Made by a program: the position numbers and the translations under genes
DNA from: a virus
Length of the DNA stretch: 27,232 nt
Virus record (IMG/VR): IMGVR_UViG_3300035698_027913
Location: 1-27,232 of that record
Reading direction: 5' to 3' (one strand)
Notes under the pieces: generated by a model
Told to the model about the DNA's origin: nothing
Seen by the model: only the letters and a program-made list of their open reading frames with translations
Database searches by the model: none
Shown: positions 14,301 through 20,591 of the stretch, piece by piece
How the letters are laid out: every line of letters starts with the position of its first letter
How positions within the stretch are numbered: the stretch's first letter is position 1

Positions 14301-14809
14301 AGCTCAAAGTCACGGACAAGCCAGCAATCCTTGATGCGAAAGCTGCTCTGATTCTGGCAAAGGACCTGGACCGGCATACAAACCGTGAAGGGAGTCTCCT
14401 CGTTGGAAAGGTGAAACAGCGAATCACCAAAATGAAAAAGGTGGATCAAGGTGAATTGCGAAAATCCATCGGATACGAGACAAGGCGAAATGGCTCCAGA
14501 AATGAACTAAAAGTCGGACCAGGTGCAAAACACGCAATTTTTGTCCATGAGGGTACGAAACCACACTGGGCTCCGCTTGGATCTCTCTTACTCTGGGCGA
14601 AACGAGTGAAGCCGAAATTGACCCCTATCGAACGCACCCTCTTTGCTAAAAGGGTTCAATTCAAGATTGCACGATACGGAACGGATGCACACCCATTCCT
14701 GGCAGAAGTTTTCGAGGAAGAGTCCCCAAATGTGAGGGACCGCTTTCACGGTGAAGTACGAAAGATTTTTAAGAACCGGTTCAATCTCACCCTCGGTGGT
14801 ACTGCATGA
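14288..14809 (+). CDS. HK97 gp10-like tail-completion/neck protein (173 aa)
   Basis: Matches the gp10-like family: VGKVKQRITKMKKVDQGELR with the LRKSIGYE strand, then KVGPGAKHAIFVHEGTKPHW and a short LLLWAKRV strand, and PHPFL-type AHPFLAEVF near the C-terminus. The protein contributes to the tail-to-head joining complex. Length is within the family range (about 110-180 aa). It overlaps the neighbours on both sides (13 bases upstream, ATGA downstream). Confidence 0.75.
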   Translation: MGSLKLKVTDKPAILDAKAALILAKDLDRHTNREGSLLVGKVKQRITKMKKVDQGELRKSIGYETRRNGSRNELKVGPGAKHAIFVHEGTKPHWAPLGSLLLWAKRVKPKLTPIERTLFAKRVQFKIARYGTDAHPFLAEVFEEESPNVRDRFHGEVRKIFKNRFNLTLGGTA

Positions 14810-15201
14810 ACATCAAGGATTACATGGTGCTCATTGTAGCACTCATACAGGCAAACCTCGGCGATCTAGGCTTGAGTGCGGTTCACGACCACCACGACCT
14901 CTCAGACGAAAGGGTGTCCGGCAACGAGGCTTTCATCGACCTGGATACACAAGAGTTTGATTCTCCCGAGGAGGATCGTTTCGCACTTGAAATGATTGTC
15001 CTGTTTCCAAGGTCGAAAAAAGAGAGCCGTTCTGTCGCACGTTCCAAGGGGGTTGATTTTGTAGAAAAATTTAAGGAACTGATCTGGAGCGACCTGGGAC
15101 ACCAGGACTACCCTCCGGATGTTAAAGCCACCTACGGCTATGTGAATTTAAATGGAACGCAAGTCTTCGGTGTGAGCTGTGTTCTGACTGTGACGATATA
15201 A
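14806..15201 (+). CDS. tail-terminator-like protein (131 aa)
   Basis: It follows the gp10-like gene in an ATGA overlap and precedes the probable tail tube gene, the position of tail terminators (lambda gpU type), which cap the tail tube and join it to the head. The sequence begins with a helix (MNIKDYMVLIVALIQANLG), then FALEMIVLFPRSKKESRSV, and ends in a strand pair (VNLNGTQVFGVSCVLTVTI), an alpha/beta layout usual for this family. No specific motif is strong enough for a firm family call, so the label rests mostly on gene order. Confidence 0.6.
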   Translation: MNIKDYMVLIVALIQANLGDLGLSAVHDHHDLSDERVSGNEAFIDLDTQEFDSPEEDRFALEMIVLFPRSKKESRSVARSKGVDFVEKFKELIWSDLGHQDYPPDVKATYGYVNLNGTQVFGVSCVLTVTI

Positions 15202-15220
15202 AGCAAAGGAGCTTAAGATC

Positions 15221-15637
15221 ATGCTGAACAAGGACAAAATTATCAATGGGCCGTTCGAATTCGAGCTTCTCACCGATGCAGCAGCCGAAGTCATCAGCTT
15301 CACAGGTCTGAAAAAGGATTCTGTGAAGTTCGATGTTGAGACGGAGGAATATGCTGACGACATCGAAGACGGAAGCAAGGACCAGGGCAATTATGGCAAG
15401 AATGCAGTCTGCGAGCTGACCATTTCTGAACTGGATCCCACTGACCTTGCACTCATTGAGGGTGGTACGGTTGACAATGCTGAAATCCGGTTTACGGCTA
15501 AGGGGAAAAAGGTCACCATCCCTTCAATGGATGCCATTTCTATCTCGGTTGAGAATTTCAAAACCAAGATCAAAATCAGGAAGTCCCTGGCCATCGGGCA
15601 GGCATTGACTGACGCCTTCACCATCACTGCCATCTAG
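15221..15637 (+). CDS. probable major tail tube protein (138 aa)
   Basis: Good ribosome site AAGGAGCTTAAGATCATG. The protein is beta-rich: DKIINGPFEFELLTDAAAEV, KDSVKFDVETEEYADDIEDG, AVCELTISELDPTDLALIEG, then VTIPSMDAISISVENF and a C-terminal strand. Tail tube subunits have this beta-sandwich look and lie just after the terminator gene. It is short for a siphovirus tail tube but similar in size to contractile-phage tubes. No sheath gene is recognisable nearby. Assigned by position and composition. Confidence 0.6.
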   Translation: MLNKDKIINGPFEFELLTDAAAEVISFTGLKKDSVKFDVETEEYADDIEDGSKDQGNYGKNAVCELTISELDPTDLALIEGGTVDNAEIRFTAKGKKVTIPSMDAISISVENFKTKIKIRKSLAIGQALTDAFTITAI

Positions 15638-15644
15638 GTATTGA

Positions 15645-15836
15645 ATGCTGGTTAGGGGTAAAAAGAAGGTGAAACCACAAGTTTCACTCAGCCAGTCTAC
15701 CAGGGTGATGATGTACACACCTGACGGTACACTGATTTCAGTCCTTCGCAGGAAGGTTGGAGTGAAGTTGAAACAAGGATTCTCTTTCGCTGACAGGGAA
15801 ACACGCAAAGCCGACCAGAAAAAAAGGTCGATGTGA
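15645..15836 (+). CDS. small basic protein, unknown function (63 aa)
   Basis: Starts 7 bases after the tail-tube stop with no strong ribosome site and ends 1 base before the next ATG. It is very basic (MLVRGKKKVKPQVSL at the start, KADQKKRSM at the end) with a central strand RVMMYTPDGTLISVLRR. No family recognised. Its place at the head of the membrane-protein cassette suggests a small tail or lysis accessory, but composition alone does not decide this. Confidence 0.45.
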   Translation: MLVRGKKKVKPQVSLSQSTRVMMYTPDGTLISVLRRKVGVKLKQGFSFADRETRKADQKKRSM

Positions 15837-15837
15837 A

Positions 15838-16086
15838 ATGACCCTGGAAGAACGCAGACAACTGGAGGTCCTGACTCATGCTGTTAATGATCTGAATGTG
15901 AAGGTTACCCAGGGGTTGACAGAGCTTAAAACGGAGCTGAAGTCCTACCCAATTGTAAAGGATCAAGTCTATACAAACAAGGACCGAATCACGCAGCTGA
16001 AAACGGCAGGCGGCGTGACAGTGGCGATCCTAACCCTATTAATCACGGCTGTTGGAGCTGTTGCATCTGTAGCCGCACTGCAATGA
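15838..16086 (+). CDS. holin-like/XhlA-type membrane protein (82 aa)
   Basis: Residues about 1-55 form an amphipathic coiled-coil-like helix (LEVLTHAVNDLNVKVTQGL, LKTELKSYPIVKD), and residues about 58-80 are one membrane segment (TVAILTLLITAVGAVASVAA). This N-in coiled coil plus C-terminal membrane helix is the layout of hemolysin XhlA-type lysis accessories and some holins. It begins 1 base after the previous stop. The family is not certain, but membrane topology is clear. Confidence 0.6.
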   Translation: MTLEERRQLEVLTHAVNDLNVKVTQGLTELKTELKSYPIVKDQVYTNKDRITQLKTAGGVTVAILTLLITAVGAVASVAALQ

Positions 16087-16099
16087 AACGAGGTATGAA

Positions 16100-16492
16100 A
16101 TGAGAAAACGAATTAGCGTGATTTTCCTGGTGATGGTGATCCTCCTGATCGGAGGCTTTACCATTTTAGATGCACAAGATTCCCAGGTTCGACCCAAGAA
16201 GGAGCTCACCGCAGAATTAGTCCTGTCTGCTCCCTCTCAACCTGCCACAGATATCCAAATCCAGGATGAGCCTGGGGAAATCATTCAAGATTTGGAAGGA
16301 ATGGACCCTGTTGGCGATTGGTTAAGCCAGTTTGCCTGGTATCAGAGAATCGAACGGTTTCTGCCTGGTCTGATCCTTCTCGGGTTACTGCTCGGCAAGG
16401 TGGCAAAGTACACACCTGGAAAGCAGGATGATCTCATCTCTGGAGCTTTGCTTTTGATTGGTCGATTGCTGAGGAAAACGCCCAAGAAATGA
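16100..16492 (+). CDS. membrane protein of the lysis-type cassette (130 aa)
   Basis: An N-terminal hydrophobic segment follows basic residues (MRKRISVIFLVMVILLIGGF), resembling a signal anchor or signal peptide. A polar, Glu/Gln-rich middle comes next, then a second hydrophobic segment at about 90-105 (LPGLILLGLLLGKVA) and an amphipathic basic C-terminus (LLLIGRLLRKTPKK). Two membrane segments next to a holin-like gene suggest a holin or membrane anchor, but no known family is evident. Coupled by ATGA overlap to the DUF5675 gene. Confidence 0.55.
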   Translation: MRKRISVIFLVMVILLIGGFTILDAQDSQVRPKKELTAELVLSAPSQPATDIQIQDEPGEIIQDLEGMDPVGDWLSQFAWYQRIERFLPGLILLGLLLGKVAKYTPGKQDDLISGALLLIGRLLRKTPKK

Positions 16493-16893
16493 AACGCTTC
16501 CACCTTCATAGGGTAAGCAGTAGCCATAAGGTTACGATGGGAGCTCTGGTCCACCAGGGCATTCCCTTTTTGGTTACGCTTGAGCGTCCTTGGAGGTTCA
16601 ATAAGCCATTCGAAAGCTGTGCCCCTGAAGGTGAGTACCTCTGCGAGCGATACGTCTCGGAACATTATCCCCTGACCGCACTCGCCTGGCAGGTGAAGGA
16701 TGTCACCGGCAGAAAGAACATGCTTATTCACGCTGGAAACACCGTCAAGGACTCAAAAGGGTGCACGCTACCAGGAACCGGTTTCTGTGTTCTCAAAGGT
16801 GAACCAGCAGTCCTCAATAGCAAGGAAGCTCTCCGGATCCTTAACCAGGTGACCGGTGGAGAGCCATTTGAATTGATAATTCACAGAAATTGA
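16489..16893 (+). CDS. DUF5675-family protein (134 aa)
   Basis: Contains the DUF5675 pattern: TLERPWRFNKPFESCAPEGE, then RKNMLIHAGNTVKDSKGCTL with His81, Ser89 and Cys92, and the GFCVLKG strand. The IHAGN...DSKGC arrangement resembles the His/Ser-x-Gly-Cys site of L,D-transpeptidase-like enzymes, so a wall-related activity is conceivable, but the family's biochemistry is not established to my knowledge. It overlaps the membrane-protein gene. In phages, DUF5675 genes lie in tail or lysis regions. No classical lysozyme or amidase is present in this window, which makes this the best local candidate for a wall-acting enzyme, as inference only. Confidence 0.65.
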   Translation: MKRFHLHRVSSSHKVTMGALVHQGIPFLVTLERPWRFNKPFESCAPEGEYLCERYVSEHYPLTALAWQVKDVTGRKNMLIHAGNTVKDSKGCTLPGTGFCVLKGEPAVLNSKEALRILNQVTGGEPFELIIHRN

Positions 16894-16906
16894 AAGGAGA
16901 AGCTGA

Positions 16907-17542
16907 ATGCCTCCCTCAAGTAAAACCGTCCATGTATATCAGGACGCCACTCTAAAAGCATCTCCAACTGTCAACCAGACAACCGGAGCCTGGGATGCTG
17001 GCAATGTTTCATTCTCCTCTGGTGATCATGCCTTAAAAGCTCGAGCTGAAGATATTGCCGGTAATTTTTCAGGCTACACCCAGAAAAATGTCCGTTTTGG
17101 GGACAATAATGTGCCCGCTCTACCGGACCTGCTTGACGATTCAGGGGAAAGCTCTGTTGATAATATCACCAACGATGACACCCCTAGAATAAAGGTAACA
17201 CTAACCCTTCCCATTCCTGCAGGAGCGTCTGCTGTTGCACAGGCATCGGTTGGAAAGCTCGTTTTGGTGAATGCTGGGACTGAGTCTGAGATCGCCAGCG
17301 AGGTGCCAAACTACACAGCACCTAATATCTTCGATTACACATTCCAGCTGGCGGCACTTGCGGATGGTATTCACGGATTTCGAGCAAAGTGGGCGGACGC
17401 TTTGGATAACCCATCAGCCGCCTCTGCTGCATTAGAAATAACTGTGGATACCCAGGCTCCGGACGTGCCTTCCATCACCTCTGTCGTGGATGGCCAGGTA
17501 TTCGTCGGAACCTCCATCCCTGTTTCGGGATCCGCTACCTGA
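16907..17542 (+). CDS. Ig-like (Big-type) tail protein, starts and ends mid-domain (211 aa)
   Basis: Ribosome site GAAAGGAGAAGCTGAATG. The N-terminal 60 residues look like the later strands of an Ig-like repeat (WDAGNVSFSSGDHALKARAE, DIAGNFS). A full repeat follows (about 65-190; SSVDNITNDDTPRIKV, then LADGIHGFRAKWADAL, and ITVDTQAPDVP). The last 17 residues, DGQVFVGTSIPVSGSAT, are normally the first strands of the next repeat, after which two stops (TGA TAG) end the protein. Ig-like domains on phage tails usually bind host surface sugars. A terminator follows at 17574. The truncated ends are discussed as a separate finding. Confidence 0.7.
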   Translation: MPPSSKTVHVYQDATLKASPTVNQTTGAWDAGNVSFSSGDHALKARAEDIAGNFSGYTQKNVRFGDNNVPALPDLLDDSGESSVDNITNDDTPRIKVTLTLPIPAGASAVAQASVGKLVLVNAGTESEIASEVPNYTAPNIFDYTFQLAALADGIHGFRAKWADALDNPSAASAALEITVDTQAPDVPSITSVVDGQVFVGTSIPVSGSAT

Positions 17543-17573
17543 TAGCAGCCTGACAGGACCGGTGTATGAATCT

Positions 17574-17603
17574 AAGGGGAGGGGCCAGTCCCTTCCCCTT
17601 TTT
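17574..17603 (+). terminator. rho-independent terminator after the Ig-like gene
   Basis: AAGGGGAGGG pairs with CCCTTCCCCTT, with one bulged base and a short CCAGT-type loop, followed by a T-run (17599-17603). It would end or attenuate transcription in the middle of the late region, between the lysis/Ig cassette and the fibre gene. Confidence 0.6.
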
Positions 17604-17621
17604 ACAATAGGATGATGAGAG

Positions 17622-18680
17622 ATGTCTTTTCAGACAATCGACCTGGGAACCCAGGGGACACAATCGGGAGATACAATTAGAAACGCCTTCACGAAGGTGA
17701 ATTCTAATTTTGTGGATGCCCAGAGCCAGATCGATGGAAAGGCTGATTCGGGGCATGTGCACGACTCCAGATACGTCAAGAGCAATGGTTCAAGCTGGAC
17801 ACCACACACCAGCACAAATCGAAGTAGTGGTTGGAATACCTTTTGGACTGACTATGGATATATCCAGTTCGGTCCTGCTAATTCATCCTGGGCTCACATC
17901 TATTCAACAAAGCCATTCTACTTCAACGATCAAATTCATGTTCTTGGAAATCAGGTATTTCACCCAGGGCACCTCCCTGCGATTTCTGAGGTGAGCGGAC
18001 TCCAAACATCTCTGGATGGGAAAGCTCCTACCCACACTCATCCCTACCGCTCAGACTCCTGGGTTCCAGCTTGGACTGATATCACTGGGAAACCTGCGAC
18101 ATTCGCTCCTAGCTCACACACTCATTCACTTTCTGAGATAAGCAATTCCGAGGATGGCGGTGAATTGATTGCCGCTGATGGACTCGGTGGCTTGACAGGA
18201 ACCGGACTCCTGGCGGATGGAGTCTTCATGAAGGATGATACCCTGGCTGAGGTTGGGGATGTGACTCTCTCAGCAATCGGGGACGGAGAGCTTCTTCTGT
18301 GGAATTCGACACTTGGGGAATGGATCAACCGGACATTGGCTGAGGCTGGAATTGCATCAACTACTCACTCACATACGGCTTATGCCTCCAAAACAGTCGC
18401 TGAGACCATTTCCGGATCATACAATTTTACTAATACCCTGGTCGAATTTGCCCAGAGGCTTGGTCACTATGGAGACACAAACACATATATTGATTTTGCA
18501 ACTGACAGAATCACAATGTTTGCCGGTGGGTCGTTATGTTTCGATACAACAAAAGGCGCAGCTCTTCAATGTTCTACCGGAAACGTCCTAGATATCGATT
18601 TCGATGAGGGGACCGGAGAGCTCTTTATTAAGGGTCAAAACTTTTGGTGGACGTCCGGAAAGATATTCGCAAAGGTCTAG
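17622..18680 (+). CDS. tail fibre / receptor-binding protein with HxH motifs (352 aa)
   Basis: The N-terminus SFQTIDLGTQGTQSGDTIRN followed by AFTKVNSNF is the common virion-attachment module of phage fibres. The shaft carries repeated HxH sites: GHVHDSRYV, APTHTHPYRS, SSHTHSLSEIS and TTHSHTAYASK. In known fibre tips such clusters bind iron ions that hold a trimer. ASVG-type turns and Trp-rich segments (SSWTPHTSTN, NSSWAHIYSTKPF) point to a receptor-binding middle. The gene lies just after a terminator and is followed 3 bases later by the next Ig fragment. Host receptor cannot be inferred. Confidence 0.75.
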   Translation: MSFQTIDLGTQGTQSGDTIRNAFTKVNSNFVDAQSQIDGKADSGHVHDSRYVKSNGSSWTPHTSTNRSSGWNTFWTDYGYIQFGPANSSWAHIYSTKPFYFNDQIHVLGNQVFHPGHLPAISEVSGLQTSLDGKAPTHTHPYRSDSWVPAWTDITGKPATFAPSSHTHSLSEISNSEDGGELIAADGLGGLTGTGLLADGVFMKDDTLAEVGDVTLSAIGDGELLLWNSTLGEWINRTLAEAGIASTTHSHTAYASKTVAETISGSYNFTNTLVEFAQRLGHYGDTNTYIDFATDRITMFAGGSLCFDTTKGAALQCSTGNVLDIDFDEGTGELFIKGQNFWWTSGKIFAKV

Positions 18681-18683
18681 AGA

Positions 18684-18983
18684 ATGAGCGACACTTTCAG
18701 AGTCAAACTTTTTCTGCAACTCGGGATCAATCCTGACCCGGAAACAGACACCTTGCTGGGCGAGGATTTGACATTTCCCTCGGATCAGTTTGATATCATC
18801 ATCGCATCACTTCCCGAAGGACGGCACACGATCTACTCAGTCGCATACGACCTCGCCGGAAACCAATCCAATATCGATGACAAGGACATCGGCACCCTTC
18901 CCAACCCTATGCAGGTCTCAGGTCTGGTGGACTGGACCATTGGCGAAATGCATCAAACACAGATAGGAATATTCAGCTCGTGA
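18684..18983 (+). CDS. Ig-like fragment protein (99 aa)
   Basis: Reads as the later strands of an Ig-like repeat: FRVKLFLQLGINPDPETDTL, then LPEGRHTIYSVAYDLAGNQS, a close paralogue of the following gene (MAGATPDPQNDTLI, NHSIYSVWTDRLGNVSS). The C-terminus (NPMQVSGLVDWTIGE) resembles the first strands of another repeat. The ribosome site is weak; the start lies 3 bases after the fibre stop. The gene ends in a GTGA overlap with its paralogue and in a different frame. Confidence 0.6.
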   Translation: MSDTFRVKLFLQLGINPDPETDTLLGEDLTFPSDQFDIIIASLPEGRHTIYSVAYDLAGNQSNIDDKDIGTLPNPMQVSGLVDWTIGEMHQTQIGIFSS

Positions 18984-19216
18984 AGAACCCTTACGAACAA
19001 CTCAGTATTGCGATTTACGAAATGGCTGGTGCAACCCCCGATCCGCAGAATGATACCCTTATCGATTCGGCGCAGGTGCTTCCGCATGTTTCCACTTCCT
19101 GGGACATGGGTAACCACACCTTTACCGTTGGGAACCACAGTATTTATTCAGTCTGGACGGACCGCCTTGGAAATGTCAGCAGTCCCTCCCAGGTGATCAG
19201 CTTCGAGGTGCAATAA
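18980..19216 (+). CDS. Ig-like fragment protein, paralogue of the previous gene (78 aa)
   Basis: GTG start at 18980 within the GTGA overlap; no ATG is available near the start of homology. The sequence LSIAIYEMAGATPDPQNDTL and FTVGNHSIYSVWTDRLGNVS repeats the pattern of the preceding protein, with about the same spacing between the PDPxxDTL loop and the YSVxxDxxGN strand. It therefore looks like one Ig-like domain lacking its first strands. Stop TAA shares a base with the ATG of the next gene (TAATG). Tail location is inferred from context. Confidence 0.55.
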   Translation: MKNPYEQLSIAIYEMAGATPDPQNDTLIDSAQVLPHVSTSWDMGNHTFTVGNHSIYSVWTDRLGNVSSPSQVISFEVQ

Positions 19217-20028
19217 TGGCTCGACAAATTGTAAAAACACGATCTGAAATACTGTGGAGCTTCGACAGTCACGAAGTGCTCTACAAAGAGGGTATCGTCG
19301 AGCTTTCCTTCATCATGAAGAATCCCCGTGGTTACAAGGCGAGTCTGGCCACCTTCCAGTTTTATAACGACCATGCTTCAGAATGGGTCCCTGCGTCCTT
19401 GGATTCTGTTCAGTATGTATCACTCGGTGGGTTTCCACTGACAGGCAAATTTGAGAAAGTGATTATCCGTTGGGACTGTGCTTCCGACCTTCGCATCATG
19501 AAGGCTTTTCAAAACGTGCACTTTGCTGTGGCTTTCAATGATCGTGAAGAACTGATCGGGACAGAAACCGAACTCAGAGAATACACAATTCCCGAGGTTG
19601 ATTTCACTATCCAGGATGAACCCAGAATCATCAAACCCCACTCAAACGACCCTTATCTAATTTTTGAATTTGTGAACCCAAAATCAATCAGGGACGCATT
19701 GCTGCATTTCAAGCTTGAGGTGGACACCGCTGATACATTCGATTCTCAAAATCTGGTCACATTCAATTCTTTTGAGGACCAGGCGGGTTGGAAGTACGAT
19801 GTGAATGGAGTCTGGACCGATTTGGTTCCAGAAGGACTATCTGGCCTTTCGTACTGGAAATTCAAATTCGAGGATGCAAGCTTGACGGCTCTCACCGGTG
19901 GTGACTACTATTTCCGGATCACACCGATCCTTTCACAAATCAAGGTTCATTTTTATTCGATTGCAGACGGCCAAGTCTTTCAAACCACGACGATCCCTGT
20001 GAATGGGTACGTCGAAATACTCGATTAA
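19216..20028 (+). CDS. tail-region structural protein ending in an Ig-start-like tail (270 aa)
   Basis: Mostly beta-strand: IVELSFIMKNPRGYKASLAT, VHFAVAFNDREELIGTETEL, LREYTIPEVDFTIQDEPRII, then FEFVNPKSIRDALLHFKLEV and YWKFKFEDASL. No known family recognised. The last 20 residues, DGQVFQTTTIPVNGYVEILD, match the C-terminal end of the 16907 gene product (DGQVFVGTSIPVSGSAT). Coupled to the previous gene by TAATG. The next gene, a tail chaperone, starts 15 bases after the stop behind a strong AGGAGGT site. A fibre-attachment or tail-surface role is inference from neighbours. Confidence 0.6.
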   Translation: MARQIVKTRSEILWSFDSHEVLYKEGIVELSFIMKNPRGYKASLATFQFYNDHASEWVPASLDSVQYVSLGGFPLTGKFEKVIIRWDCASDLRIMKAFQNVHFAVAFNDREELIGTETELREYTIPEVDFTIQDEPRIIKPHSNDPYLIFEFVNPKSIRDALLHFKLEVDTADTFDSQNLVTFNSFEDQAGWKYDVNGVWTDLVPEGLSGLSYWKFKFEDASLTALTGGDYYFRITPILSQIKVHFYSIADGQVFQTTTIPVNGYVEILD

Positions 20029-20043
20029 ACAGGAGGTAGATAA

Positions 20044-20415
20044 ATGGATAGAACAGAATTCGCAGAGGTAAAAGATTACACGCTACAGGGCATACCCGTC
20101 TGGCAGCACGAGCTAACAATTGGACAAGATATTAAACTGGCCGAGCTGGTTGCAAAGCTTGGTGGTGTGGATTGGAAGAATCTAAATGGTGTTCTCCGTG
20201 CCCTTCAGAAAGATGGTATGCTGGGTGATTTTCTGAGTGTGATCCTTGAAGGGGATGTCTCAAATATTGATCCACTCAATCTTACCAACTCTCAAGTCTC
20301 AGAGGTGGCTCAAGATTTTTTCGGCTTAAACGGAACAGGGATCGAGAGCTTCAAGAATTTGTTCAATCAAGTGGTATCGATACCAGGACTTCCGGAGGAG
20401 CAGAAGGAGAGTTAA
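20044..20415 (+). CDS. tail-assembly chaperone, short (G-like) form (123 aa)
   Basis: Strong ribosome site ACAGGAGGTAGATAAATG. Size, helical composition (LAELVAKLGGVDWKNLNGVL, MLGDFLSVILEGDVSNIDPL) and position just before the tape measure fit lambda gpG-type chaperones, which coat the tape measure during tail assembly. Family members usually make a longer frameshifted product, and a slippery heptamer and open -1 frame are present here (see the next two entries). The short product ends PEEQKES at TAA 20413-20415. Confidence 0.7.
   Translation: MDRTEFAEVKDYTLQGIPVWQHELTIGQDIKLAELVAKLGGVDWKNLNGVLRALQKDGMLGDFLSVILEGDVSNIDPLNLTNSQVSEVAQDFFGLNGTGIESFKNLFNQVVSIPGLPEEQKES
20316..20322 (+). other. 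candidate -1 frameshift slippery site T TTT TTC
   Basis: In the chaperone frame (GAT TTT TTC GGC) this heptamer has the X XXY YYZ form, so both ribosomal tRNAs can re-pair after a one-base slip. The -1 frame downstream is open without a stop to 20589. A second, poorer candidate, C TTA AAC, lies at 20325-20331. Confidence 0.5.
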
Positions 20416-20591
20416 GGGACTTATTTAGCGAATTGGGCGAAGAGCCTGACGAGGTTGAGACTCTTGAGAACCTGGTCTTCTCTCACGTAGAGGGAGACCC
20501 CATAAAAGGCCGACAAGTCTTAAGGTTGATGAGGACAGTGGAAATGCTGAAATGGAACGAGATAGCAGGAAGGTTCAATAATGGCTCTTGA
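20322..20591 (+). CDS. -1 frame extension of the tail chaperone (GT-like fusion)
   Basis: If the ribosome slips at 20316-20322, translation continues here for 89 codons to TGA 20589-20591, giving a fusion of about 182 residues. The distal part is coding-like: LRDLFSELGEEPDEVETLEN, then LVFSHVEGDPIKGRQVLRLM and MLKWNEIAGRFN. It fills the otherwise empty gap and overlaps the tape-measure start by 11 bases, the usual position of the T domain. No plausible ATG opens this frame early; a TTG at 20433 is the only alternative independent start. The part between the slip site and about 20400 is less convincing as coding, so the slip could occur later. Confidence 0.5.
   Translation, partial: RLKRNRDRELQEFVQSSGIDTRTSGGAEGELRDLFSELGEEPDEVETLENLVFSHVEGDPIKGRQVLRLMRTVEMLKWNEIAGRFNNGS

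Noticed and set aside
16489-16893. Calling DUF5675 an endolysin
   Set aside because: Only a loose resemblance to a transpeptidase site; the family function is not established, so it is reported as a finding rather than a call.
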